From positions 638,273 through 702,272 of the forward strand of contig JAQTOU010000001.1 in assembly GCA_028713125.1 (NCBI GenBank): a stretch of DNA of 64,000 bases. Reading direction: 5' to 3'. The position numbers were made by a program, and so were the translations under genes. Every line of letters starts with the position of its first letter. Within the stretch, counting starts at the first letter, position 1. This document shows, piece after piece, positions 32,663 to 41,288 of the stretch. The stretch comes from Elusimicrobiales bacterium (GTDB taxonomy: Bacteria; Elusimicrobiota; Elusimicrobia; Elusimicrobiales; UBA9959). The notes under the pieces are model-generated. The model was given only the letters and a program-made list of their open reading frames with translations, was not told the DNA's origin and searched no databases.

Positions 32663-35149
32663 ATGACACAGCTTCCGATAGTTCAAAGCGCGGAGCGCAT
32701 AATCAATGCCGCGGCCAAAAGCCGCCGGCTGATCATCTCTTCCCCCCCCGGCTCCGGCAAATCCACGAAGGTTCCGCAGCTGCTCCTGGACCGCTGCGGC
32801 CTTAAAGGCCGGATCGCCGTGCTTGAGCCGCGCCGCCTGGCCGCCCGCATGCTGGCCGACCGCGTCGCCAAAGAGCGCGGCGGCAGCGCCGGCGGCGAGG
32901 TGGGCTACCGGGTGCGCTTCGAGGACAAAACCGGCCCCGGGACCCGGATAATCTTCGAGACCGAGGGCATACTTCTGCGGGAGCTGGTCTCGGACCCTCA
33001 GCTTAATAAATATTCCGCGATAATACTTGACGAGTTCCACGAGCGGCACATACACGGAGACATAACCCTGGCCGCCTGCCTGGCCCTGCAGAAGTCCTCG
33101 AGGCCGGACCTGCTCGTGATAGTGATGTCCGCCACCCTCGACGAGAAAAAGCTGGCCGGTTACATGGCTCCCTGCGAAACCGTTTTAGCCGAGGGCCGCG
33201 CCTTCCCGATAACAATAGCTTACTGCGGGCCGGAAACCGCGAAGCTCCCCTCCTGGGAAGCCGCGGCGAAAACCTGCGCCCAGGTCCTTCCCGCCGTAAA
33301 AGAAGGGCACGCCCTGGTCTTCATGCCGGGCTCCTACGAGATAAACCGCACCGCCGCCGCGCTAGCGGGCCTGCAGCAGCTTTCCGGCTTCTACATAATG
33401 CCGCTGCACGGCGAGATGCCGGCGCGCGACCAGGACGCGGCCCTGGCCCCTTCCGACCGGCGCAAGATAATCATAGCCACCAATATCGCCGAGACCTCGC
33501 TTACCATCGAGGGCGTCACCGCCGTAATAGACAGCGGGCTCGCCCGGATAGCCCGCTACGACGGGGAGCGCGGAATAAACACCCTTTTCACGGAAAAGAT
33601 AGCCGCCCCGTCGGCGACGCAGCGCGCGGGGCGCGCCGGCAGGACCAGGGCCGGGGTCTGCGCGCGGCTCTGGACCGAACGCGAGAACGCCGGCCGCCCG
33701 GTCCTGCTCGAGCCGGAAATCCTGCGCCTGGACGTAAGCGAGGCCCTGCTTACGCTGAAAGCCTGCGGCTATAAAGGTTTCGACGCCCTGCGCTGGCTCG
33801 ACCCGCCGGCTCCGCAGGACGCGGCCCGCGCCGAGACGCTGCTGCGGGAACTCGGCGCTACCGACGCGAAAGGCGCGCTGACCGCGGAAGGGCGGGCCAT
33901 GGCGAAGTACCCGCTCCACCCGCGCTACTCCCGCATGATGGTGGAGGGCGCGCGCCTGGGCTGCGCCTATGAATGCGCCCTGATTGCCGCCGCCGCCCAG
34001 GGCCGCGGGCTATGGCTCGACGAGGGCAGGCAGGCCGAGAACCGCTACGCCGAGCTGCGCTCGGACCTGGCGGCCGTTATTAAAGCTCTCGAATTTTGCG
34101 CCGACTCGAATTTCGACGCCTACGCCTGTCAGCGGGCCGGCGTGAAGCAGGCGGCCGCGCGCGACGCCTGGAAGCTGGCGAAACGCCTCGGCGGCGCGGC
34201 GGAGCCCTCCGGAGGCAAAGCCCTGGCCCTGGCCTCGCAATGCTTCCTGCGGGCTTTCCCGGACCGGGTAGCCGCGTTGTTCTCCGCCGGGCGCGGCCGC
34301 TACCAGCTGCCGGGCGGCAGGCACGCCCGGCTAAGCCCCAAAAGCGCGGCTTCCGGCGCCGCCATAATCTGCGCAGGCGAGGCGATGGAAAGCCTGCAGA
34401 AGACCGGGGCGGATATCACGCTCTCTTTCGCCGCCGAGATAAAAGAGGATTGGCTGCTGGCGGCCTTCCCCGGCGATATAGAAAAACTCTCGCGCCCCGC
34501 CCTCGACGAGGTCATGCTTACACCCGTGACCGAGAACCTGACTCTTTACCGCGGCATAACGATACGCCGGGAAATAACCGCGGCCAAACCGAGCAAGCCC
34601 TCCTCCGACCTGATAGCCGATGAATTCACGGGCGGCCGCCAGAAGCTGCAGCACTGGGACGAGGAAGTGGAGGACTGGCTGGCGCGTGTGGAGTTCCTCG
34701 CGAAAGCCTGCCCCGACCTTGGTTTGGAAGTTTTAAGCGAGGAGGACCTGAAGCTGGTGATAGCCGATATCTGCGCCGGGGCGCGCAGCGTGGCCGAGGC
34801 CAGGAACCGCCCCGTGATGCCGGCCCTGCAGGAGTGGTTCGGCTGGGAGAAAACCAGGCTTATAGATAAATACGCCCCCTCCCGCCTTGAAATGCCCGGC
34901 GGGCGCAGGGCGAAGATAAAGTACCCGCGCGGCCGCGAGCCTTACCTTGAAGCGAAAATACAGGATCTTTTCTCGGTGACGGAGACCCCGCGGGTCGCCG
35001 CCGGCCGGGTTCCGCTGGTGGTGCACATCCTCGCCCCCTCCATGCGCCCGGTGCAGGTCACCAAGGACCTGAAAAGTTTCTGGGCCGAAAGCTATCCGAA
35101 GCTCAAACCGGCCCTCGCCCGCCGCTACCCCCGCCATAAGTGGCTTTAA
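32663..35149 (+). CDS. hrpB: HrpB, DEAH-box ATP-dependent helicase
   Basis: An 828-residue DEAH/RHA helicase: Walker A SSPPGSGKST, motif Ia LEPRRLAAR, motif II written DEFHER, motif III MSATLD, motif V TNIAETSLTI and motif VI QRAGRAGRT. The C-terminal HrpB domain ends in YPRHKW. DEFH instead of DEAH is usual for HrpB. In Proteobacteria its role is unclear; RNA processing is assumed. It is convergent with the MscS gene and the two stop regions overlap by four bases. Confidence 0.95.
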   Translation: MTQLPIVQSAERIINAAAKSRRLIISSPPGSGKSTKVPQLLLDRCGLKGRIAVLEPRRLAARMLADRVAKERGGSAGGEVGYRVRFEDKTGPGTRIIFETEGILLRELVSDPQLNKYSAIILDEFHERHIHGDITLAACLALQKSSRPDLLVIVMSATLDEKKLAGYMAPCETVLAEGRAFPITIAYCGPETAKLPSWEAAAKTCAQVLPAVKEGHALVFMPGSYEINRTAAALAGLQQLSGFYIMPLHGEMPARDQDAALAPSDRRKIIIATNIAETSLTIEGVTAVIDSGLARIARYDGERGINTLFTEKIAAPSATQRAGRAGRTRAGVCARLWTERENAGRPVLLEPEILRLDVSEALLTLKACGYKGFDALRWLDPPAPQDAARAETLLRELGATDAKGALTAEGRAMAKYPLHPRYSRMMVEGARLGCAYECALIAAAAQGRGLWLDEGRQAENRYAELRSDLAAVIKALEFCADSNFDAYACQRAGVKQAAARDAWKLAKRLGGAAEPSGGKALALASQCFLRAFPDRVAALFSAGRGRYQLPGGRHARLSPKSAASGAAIICAGEAMESLQKTGADITLSFAAEIKEDWLLAAFPGDIEKLSRPALDEVMLTPVTENLTLYRGITIRREITAAKPSKPSSDLIADEFTGGRQKLQHWDEEVEDWLARVEFLAKACPDLGLEVLSEEDLKLVIADICAGARSVAEARNRPVMPALQEWFGWEKTRLIDKYAPSRLEMPGGRRAKIKYPRGREPYLEAKIQDLFSVTETPRVAAGRVPLVVHILAPSMRPVQVTKDLKSFWAESYPKLKPALARRYPRHKWL

Positions 35150-36666
35150 CCTAGGCTGAAGAACTGCCTGATCGTAGAGAGCAGGTTCTGCTCTTCGGTT
35201 TTAAGGCCGGCCAAAGCGCTTTCGCCTGCCAGCTTCTCTTTCGCTTTATCCAGTTCAAGGCGCCTTTTAGCGAGCAGGCCGGCTATAGATTCCGCTATCT
35301 CCGGGCGGCTCGCCAGGATGTCCGCGAAGCCCTCCCGGTCAAGCCTGTAGCAGTTCACCTCGCCGTCGGCCACGACCGTGGCGGAGCGCGGCTCGCCGGT
35401 AAGCAGCCCGCCCTCCCCGAAGAAGTCGCCGGCCGCCAGCCTCTTTACCACGCGGTACCCGCCGCCGCCTTCCGAATACAGCCGCACCTCGGCCACCCCG
35501 CTTGAAATTATGTAAAGCCAGTCGGCCACCGCGCCCTGCCTGGTCATTATCTCGCCGGTGGCGAAAGGCGTAGGCTTCAGGCGTCCGGCAAGGAGTTCTT
35601 TTTCGCCCTCGGTGAGGACCTGGAAAACGTATACGCCTTTCAGCGCCGCGGCGCGCCTGGCCTGCTCCTGCTTCCTGCTCTTCTCGGCCACTTCCTCGGC
35701 TCCCTGCGCCAGGACCATGGTCCTGCCGTGCACGGAAAGCTTTATGCCTGCGCGGGAGAGAGCGTAAAAGATCCGGGACCGCACAAGCGCGTCCACCCCT
35801 CCCGGGGCGGAAAAATCGGTAAGCCAGTAGCGGGCCTCGTACACTATGCAGTTAGGCTGAAAATCTTTTATCACGCAATCCGGGGGCGGCTCCGAAGCCA
35901 CGCCGGCGGGAGGATCCTCCCTAAGCGCCTGTTCCACCGGCCCGGTCACCTCGCCGGGATGCCTGTCATAATAAACATTGAAAGGGACCGCGCGGAAGCG
36001 CTTGTTGCCGGCCGCGGCTCCCAGAACCATTACCGCGCTTTTCATAAGGACGATATTCGGGATGATAATAATGTCCCCGCCGATAGTGGCGAGGGTGGAT
36101 TGGCGCCAGCGTATCTCCTTCAGGATGCCTTCATGCCCCTCCACCCGTATCATATCGCCTACGACGAAGGAGTCCTCCAGGTGCAGGACCATCCCGCCAA
36201 TGATATTCCCTAGCGTATCCTGCAGGGAAAAAGCGACCACGCCTGTTACCACGGCGGAGGTGGCCAGTATCCCGCTCAGGTTCGCGCCCGAAGCGGAGAC
36301 CACGGCAAGCCCGGCCACGATATAGGCGCCGGCGAGGATAAGGTCCTCCACGAATTTGGAAACGCTGGTCTTGAGTTTCGGCATGACCAGGGAAAAGCTG
36401 AAAACCCCGGCCAGGTTTATCGCGGCTATCACGGCGAACAGGCGCGATACCAGTTCTAAAAGTTTAAGCAGGCCGCCGGAAGAAGCGGCGCCGCCCATGA
36501 GCCTCACCGCCAGGAGGCCCGCTATGGAGCTGACGGTCAGGAAAAAAGTTCCTCCCAGCCTTTTGCGCGAAGCGGGGCCGGCGAGATAGAGAAGCGCCGT
36601 CGCGATGACAAGGAAAGAGTAAAAGCCTATTATCCAGGTGCCGAAAAGTGCGGAGATCTGTTGCAT
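35146..36666 (-). CDS. MscS-type channel with C-terminal cyclic-nucleotide-binding domain
   Basis: This 506-residue protein has four to five membrane helices to about residue 150, the MscS pore and vestibule (VAFSLQDTLGNIIGGM, then VVGDMIRVEGHEGILKEIRWR), and a CNB domain at about 345-465 with the phosphate-binding cassette FFGEGGLLTGEPRSATVV. Its arginine is the one that holds cAMP or cGMP in CRP-like domains. This is the layout of the bacterial cyclic-nucleotide-gated (bCNG) group. A TACAAT ends 6 nt before the ATG with no Shine-Dalgarno. It lies 29 bp after the PycTM-like gene. Confidence 0.92.
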   Translation of the reverse strand: MQQISALFGTWIIGFYSFLVIATALLYLAGPASRKRLGGTFFLTVSSIAGLLAVRLMGGAASSGGLLKLLELVSRLFAVIAAINLAGVFSFSLVMPKLKTSVSKFVEDLILAGAYIVAGLAVVSASGANLSGILATSAVVTGVVAFSLQDTLGNIIGGMVLHLEDSFVVGDMIRVEGHEGILKEIRWRQSTLATIGGDIIIIPNIVLMKSAVMVLGAAAGNKRFRAVPFNVYYDRHPGEVTGPVEQALREDPPAGVASEPPPDCVIKDFQPNCIVYEARYWLTDFSAPGGVDALVRSRIFYALSRAGIKLSVHGRTMVLAQGAEEVAEKSRKQEQARRAAALKGVYVFQVLTEGEKELLAGRLKPTPFATGEIMTRQGAVADWLYIISSGVAEVRLYSEGGGGYRVVKRLAAGDFFGEGGLLTGEPRSATVVADGEVNCYRLDREGFADILASRPEIAESIAGLLAKRRLELDKAKEKLAGESALAGLKTEEQNLLSTIRQFFSLG

Positions 36667-36672
36667 GGCTAT

Positions 36673-36678
36673 ATTGTA
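36673..36678 (-). promoter_or_regulatory. -10 box placing +1 on the MscS-CNB start codon
   Basis: Minus-strand TACAAT at 36678-36673, 6 nt before ATG 36666. The -35 is weak. Confidence 0.45.
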
Positions 36679-36695
36679 GAAAATCTAAGACTGTC

Positions 36696-37223
36696 CTAAC
36701 GCCAGATAAGCCGGCAGAGCAGGCCGAGCTGGACGACCACGGCGGGGACGGTCGCGGCCAGGAAAAGGCGGCGCTTGCGGACGGCTATCCTCGCCGAAGA
36801 AACTATATGCCCGACGATATCCTCGTAATACTGGGTGGCGGTAACGCCGCCCCCGAGATACCTGTCGAAGAGGATGACCAGCTCTATCTGCGGGTATTTG
36901 GCGATATCGTGCGCTGAGATAAGGCAGTCGCCGGCATGCCTCCCGTCCATCCGCGGGTCGAGCAAGGGGACCTGCCTGTTAGTTTCGATCAGCGGAGAGA
37001 GAGCGAGAAGGCCGATCGGCAGGATAACGCAAAGCAGCGCGAGCGCGAAATGCGAGAGCCGCCCGCCGGGGACTACGGTTTCCACAAGCGCCATCTGCGC
37101 GGCGGCGAAGGCCGTGAGCGCCCAGAGCTTCAGGTCGGTCCGGCTTGTCTCGCCGAGTATTTTGGCGTGTATTATCCAGAGGCGCCGCTCAGGCTCCGGG
37201 CTGAGATGGGAAGATACGCTCAT
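36696..37223 (-). CDS. Small membrane protein resembling PycTM/DUF5706
   Basis: The 175-residue protein has two helices at about 33-80 (WALTAFAAAQMALV, FALALLCVILPIGLLAL), a soluble middle, and a last helix at about 155-173. Before the last helix, YYEDIVGHIVSSARIAVRKRRLF resembles, in parts, the end of DUF5706, the membrane domain of Pycsar anti-phage effectors gated by cyclic CMP or UMP. This match is by eye and weak. It lies between two genes whose products carry cNMP-binding domains. AGGAGG precedes the ATG. Confidence 0.6.
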   Translation of the reverse strand: MSVSSHLSPEPERRLWIIHAKILGETSRTDLKLWALTAFAAAQMALVETVVPGGRLSHFALALLCVILPIGLLALSPLIETNRQVPLLDPRMDGRHAGDCLISAHDIAKYPQIELVILFDRYLGGGVTATQYYEDIVGHIVSSARIAVRKRRLFLAATVPAVVVQLGLLCRLIWR

Positions 37224-37244
37224 AGCTGCCTCCTGGCGCCTGCC

Positions 37245-39470
37245 TCAGTTGTCCTGAAGGCGGCGCAGCTCGCGGTCGGCGTCGCGCAAGCGCAGCGCCT
37301 CCACCGTTGAAAGACGCTGAAAAAAAACCGCGCCGACGGCCGGGTCGCGGCGGGAGATCCCGTCGAAAGCTTCGCGGCCGATCACATAAAGGTCGGTGTC
37401 GGTCAGGGCGAGGGCGTCGGCCGTCCGCGGCGTGCGGGCCAGGAAAGCCACCTCGCCGAAGAAATCGCCGGGCCCGAAAACGGCAAGATGATGCTGGCGG
37501 TGCGTGCCTTTCAGCGGCAGGACGATGCGGACGCGCCCGCGGCGGATCAGGAAGAGTTCGTTCCCCTTGTCCTTGCGGAGGAAGACGGGCTTTCCGGCTT
37601 CCACGCGGCGTTCAGTGATCGCCGCCCGCAGGCCGGCCAGCGAGGCGGGATCGATCTCATGCAGAAAGTCTATCTGGGACAGGTCCAGCAGTTCCCCCGG
37701 GGCCGCCCGCTCGAGGCCGGCCTCCTCAAGGGCGCTGTCCTCCGCCCATTCGAGCGCGTCATGAAGCGTTTCAAAGACGCGTCCCCCGCCTTCGTCGTGC
37801 GTCAGCCCAAGATATTTAAAATAGGTTATCAGGTCCTGCCCCGTCGGCAGGCTCTGCGGGAGATGGGAGAAAGCAAGCGTGCCGCCGCGCTCGCGCAGCA
37901 TCGCGCCCACCTGCTCGAGCATGTGCACGGCCGTAAAGTCCACCGAGGTCACCCTCCTCATGTCCAGTATAAGGCGCCGGCAGGAACGCATCTCGCTCTC
38001 TATTTCCGTGAAAAGCTGGTCGGTGGTTCCGAAGAACAGGCTGCCCTGCAGTTCGACCACCAGGGTTTCGGCCCCGCGCTCCGCAAGCACCGCGCGCTCC
38101 CCCTCCAGGCGCTGCTGCTTCGAGGAGATCTCGGCGCCCGTGGCTTTGCGCCGGATCACGGTAATGTTCATCTGCTCGCGGATGAACAGCAGGATGGAAA
38201 GCGCTATACCCACGCCTGCGGCCGCGATCAGGTCCACGGCCAGCGCCGTCCCCGTCACCGAGAGGATAACGGCGAAATCGAGCATGGTGCTGCGCCGCAG
38301 CGCCAGCCGCACGCTGGAGCGGTCTATCATGCGGGCCCCGACCACGGCCAGGATGCCGGCCAGCGCGGCCAGCGGGATGCGCCCGATGGCGCCGCCGAGC
38401 GCGAGCGCGGTGAGCAGGGCAAGCGCGCCTTCGATGATCCCCGCCGCGCGGGTTTTCCCGCCGCTCGCCAGGCTTACCATGGTCGCCCCGAGGGTCCCGG
38501 CGCCCGGCATGCCGCCCAGCAGGGCGGAAGCGATATTCCCGGCGCCCTGCCCGGTAAGCTCCCGGTTCGAATTATGCCGGGACCGGACGAGAGAATCCGT
38601 TACCACGCAGGTCTTCAGCGTATCGATGGAAAGAAGGACGGAGAGCGTCAGCGCAGGCCCCAGGAGCAGATAGAGCTCGTGCCGGCCCAGCAGGCGCAGC
38701 GCGCCGAAATTGGAAACTATGCTGTCAAAAACGGCTGCCGGGCTGGTGGAGATGGCGCCTATGATGAACGGATTCGCGTCGAGCGCGAGCAGCTGGGGCT
38801 TTAGAAGTCCCGCCGCAAGGTGCGCCCCGATGCCAGCGGCCAGCCCCAAAATGGCGGCCGGGATCTTTTTAGTGAAGCGCGGCGCGGCGACCGTGGCGGC
38901 CACCGTGACAAGAGCCACGAAAACCGCCGGCCATTGCCAGGCCCCGGGAGAAAGCAGGCCCGCGAGCGGCTCCGCGCTCTTCGCCAGCCCGAGGAAAGGG
39001 ACTATCTGCTTCAGGATTATAAGCAGACCGACGCCGCTCATATAACCGGTAACCACGGGATAGGGAATATATTTGATAAGGCGGCCGCCGCCGAGCGCGC
39101 CGTAAACGGCCTGGAGCAAACCTGAAAGCAGGCCTACCAGGGCGAGCGAAACGATAACTCCGGCCGGGGAAGCGCCGCCGCCCAGCAGCCTGACGCAGAG
39201 CGCGGCCATCACGGCCGCCGCCGGGGCGCAGGGGGCTGAAATAAGTCGCGGGGCGCCGCCGAGCGCCGGGGCGATCAGGCCTATGGCCACGGTACCGAGA
39301 ACGCCCGCGAGCGCGCCGGCGCCGGCAAAGCCCGGCCCGAGCGGCGCGTACATGGCGACGCCGAAAGCGATGGCCGAGGGCAGCGCGACGAGCATAGCCG
39401 CCATCCCGCCCCACGCGTCCGCCCACTCGAAACCGCTGGCGACCTTAAGTGCGCCGTCCTTTATTGTCAT
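37245..39470 (-). CDS. SulP anion transporter with STAS and cyclic-nucleotide-binding domains
   Basis: A 741-residue fusion. The first 400 residues are a SulP transporter (sulfate or bicarbonate) with SAIAFGVAMYAPLG and the repeated alanine/glycine helices. A STAS domain follows (about 455-550, LDMRRVTSVDFTAVHMLE), then a CNB domain (about 605-725) with FFGEVAFLARTPRTADALA keeping the phosphate-binding Arg. Transport may thus be gated by a cyclic nucleotide. I chose ATG 39470: the promoter -10 ends 10 nt upstream and the earlier in-frame ATGs overlap the promoter. The leader would be about 4 nt. Confidence 0.92.
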   Translation of the reverse strand: MTIKDGALKVASGFEWADAWGGMAAMLVALPSAIAFGVAMYAPLGPGFAGAGALAGVLGTVAIGLIAPALGGAPRLISAPCAPAAAVMAALCVRLLGGGASPAGVIVSLALVGLLSGLLQAVYGALGGGRLIKYIPYPVVTGYMSGVGLLIILKQIVPFLGLAKSAEPLAGLLSPGAWQWPAVFVALVTVAATVAAPRFTKKIPAAILGLAAGIGAHLAAGLLKPQLLALDANPFIIGAISTSPAAVFDSIVSNFGALRLLGRHELYLLLGPALTLSVLLSIDTLKTCVVTDSLVRSRHNSNRELTGQGAGNIASALLGGMPGAGTLGATMVSLASGGKTRAAGIIEGALALLTALALGGAIGRIPLAALAGILAVVGARMIDRSSVRLALRRSTMLDFAVILSVTGTALAVDLIAAAGVGIALSILLFIREQMNITVIRRKATGAEISSKQQRLEGERAVLAERGAETLVVELQGSLFFGTTDQLFTEIESEMRSCRRLILDMRRVTSVDFTAVHMLEQVGAMLRERGGTLAFSHLPQSLPTGQDLITYFKYLGLTHDEGGGRVFETLHDALEWAEDSALEEAGLERAAPGELLDLSQIDFLHEIDPASLAGLRAAITERRVEAGKPVFLRKDKGNELFLIRRGRVRIVLPLKGTHRQHHLAVFGPGDFFGEVAFLARTPRTADALALTDTDLYVIGREAFDGISRRDPAVGAVFFQRLSTVEALRLRDADRELRRLQDN

Positions 39471-39480
39471 AGACTTCATT

Positions 39481-39509
39481 AATATACCAAAGAAAAGAGA
39501 CCCCGGCAA
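39481..39509 (-). promoter_or_regulatory. Promoter of the SulP-PycTM-MscS cluster
   Basis: TTGCCG (39509-39504), 17 bp, TATATT (39486-39481) with the extended element TGG before it. +1 would be near 39474. Confidence 0.7.
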
Positions 39510-39570
39510 AATAAAGAGCGCGGTTTACAGAAGGCGCGGTTTATAGATAAACTATGGGCGAGGTACACTT

Positions 39571-39996
39571 ATGGAAAACGGAGAGAAGAAAGAGATAATT
39601 TTCGGCATGAACGAGGACCTGGATCCGGAGGACGTTCCTGAACAATACCGGGAAATGGTAAAAGCGAAGCTGGAAGCGGTCAAAGCCGGAAAAGAAACTC
39701 CCGGCGCCTCGAAGATAACCGTGCACAAGGATTTTCAGTTCAAATTCCAGGGCGGTTCCGGCCTGGAAACTATTTTCAATCTGCTTCTCAAGGCTTCGCA
39801 GCCTCCCGGGCCCCGCGCCCGGCCCCCGTCTTTACAGTCCAGGGGAGCGGCAGCCTCAGAAGAAAGGCAGGAAACCCGCTACGAGCAGCCCAACCCCGGG
39901 GCGGTAAAGCCTTCCTCTTCCGGCTGGCTGATCTGGCTGATCGCGATAATTCTCGCGGCGGCTTACTTCATCTCTTCCGGGGCTTTGATAAAATAG
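39571..39996 (+). CDS. Tail-anchored protein of unknown function
   Basis: The 141-residue protein has a charged N-terminal half (GMNEDLDPEDVPEQYREMV), a Pro/Arg-rich low-complexity middle and a single hydrophobic helix at the C-terminus (GWLIWLIAIILAAAYFI). It is probably anchored by its tail with the bulk in the cytoplasm. The family is unknown to me. GAGG precedes the start. It is divergent from the SulP gene and ends at a two-way terminator. Confidence 0.7.
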   Translation: MENGEKKEIIFGMNEDLDPEDVPEQYREMVKAKLEAVKAGKETPGASKITVHKDFQFKFQGGSGLETIFNLLLKASQPPGPRARPPSLQSRGAAASEERQETRYEQPNPGAVKPSSSGWLIWLIAIILAAAYFISSGALIK

Positions 39997-40014
39997 ACCG
40001 GCAATGCGCCAAAT

Positions 40015-40044
40015 AAAAAACCGCGGGAAGGCCCGCGGTTTTTT
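40015..40044. terminator. Bidirectional terminator
   Basis: AAAAAACCGCGGG pairs with CCCGCGGTTTTTT around AAGG. It separates two convergent genes. Confidence 0.92.
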
Positions 40045-40068
40045 ATTCTACGCGCTCCCCCCAAAATA

Positions 40069-41265
40069 TCAGAAGGCGTAATCCATGCGGACCGTGAAGA
40101 AATTCTCTGTGACTTCCCCGGCGGGCCCCTTCTGCTTCCTGGCGGAATATTCAGGGTGCAGCGCCATATTGTCAGCCGGATAATATCTGCCGCCCAGGGT
40201 CAATCTTGAAATATCGCCGCTCACGGAGCGGGCGGCATTGACAGTGTCGAACCTCGCGAAATAAACGAGGCTGGTACTTGGAAGCCAGTTTAGCTCCGCG
40301 AACCCCCCGGTAAAATTAAGGTCCGCGGTCCTGCCCCACAGGACTTTGTCGTCCTTCCCGTTCATGTACTGCAGGGACAAATTAAAGCTGCGGTAATTCA
40401 GGCTGGCGTCCACTCCCGCGCGCCTGAAGTCCCGGCGGCCGGATGGCGGAAGCGTGATGTCCGGCCTTGCCCTGCCGGAATATCCCGTCAGCCCTATCCG
40501 CTGCCCGGCAGTCTGCCCCTCCCCCTCGCCGAAGACCTTTTCCACCCTCGCGTAAAAGTCCGAAGATGTCTGGGTCGCTCCTGCGGGACCGGCGCTGTTC
40601 AGCCAGCCGGCCGCATAGCTCATTCCGCTCCTGCCGTAGCCGGACAGCTCGACGCCCTCCCGGGTTTCGCTGAAAGGCGCGCCTCCGGCGAAAGTAAAAT
40701 CGTAGATCTCGAAAGGGGAGACCATGAGCTGCCGCTTGACGCTGGGAGCGGCGTAAGCCGGCTCGAAGCGGCCGGCGCGGACATTAAGCCAGGTAGAGCC
40801 CAGGCCGCTGAAGACTATGTTCGCCATTTCCAGCACGCCGTCCTGGGCGGCTACGCCCCTGGACCCCGTTATCATCGGCGTATAGACGAAAATATACCCG
40901 GCGTCGGAATTCACCAGCCCCCCTGAAACCAGGTCCAGCCCGTTAAGCTGGAACTGGCGCACGGCCGGGTCGGCGCTGTTATGGAACTTATCGTAATTAT
41001 AACCCGCGCTCGTCCGCAGGGCGAGCGGGGTCGGGCTCTCGAGCACCGTTTTCTCCTCGTTTTCCCGTCCCGGCAGGCGGTACCCGTTCTTCCTGTACCT
41101 GGCGCCGAAATCGTTCAGGCGCGGAAAGTTTGAGTGGCACATGGTGCAGTTAAACCCGTATTTCCTCGCGAAAACCGGGATGGCCCCGGCCGGCGGAGCG
41201 GAAATGATCAGCAAAGCCGGGCAAGCGGCAGCGGCAAGAACAAGACTGTGAAATATTCTTCTCAT
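40069..41265 (-). CDS. Porin-like beta-barrel with N-terminal haem c site
   Basis: This 398-residue protein has a signal peptide ending near AGA, then FARKYGFNCTMCHSNFPRLN with one CxxCH haem-binding site, followed by FGARYRKNGYRLP, and a C-terminal beta-barrel of alternating aromatic strands ending in VRMDYAF, the outer-membrane signature. This cytochrome-plus-barrel family recurs in anaerobes and Proteobacteria; a role in moving electrons across or at the outer membrane is possible but untested. It follows the di-haem peroxidase gene by 23 bp. Confidence 0.82.
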   Translation of the reverse strand: MRRIFHSLVLAAAACPALLIISAPPAGAIPVFARKYGFNCTMCHSNFPRLNDFGARYRKNGYRLPGRENEEKTVLESPTPLALRTSAGYNYDKFHNSADPAVRQFQLNGLDLVSGGLVNSDAGYIFVYTPMITGSRGVAAQDGVLEMANIVFSGLGSTWLNVRAGRFEPAYAAPSVKRQLMVSPFEIYDFTFAGGAPFSETREGVELSGYGRSGMSYAAGWLNSAGPAGATQTSSDFYARVEKVFGEGEGQTAGQRIGLTGYSGRARPDITLPPSGRRDFRRAGVDASLNYRSFNLSLQYMNGKDDKVLWGRTADLNFTGGFAELNWLPSTSLVYFARFDTVNAARSVSGDISRLTLGGRYYPADNMALHPEYSARKQKGPAGEVTENFFTVRMDYAF

Positions 41266-41288
41266 TAGTATTACCTCCTCGGTTAAAC

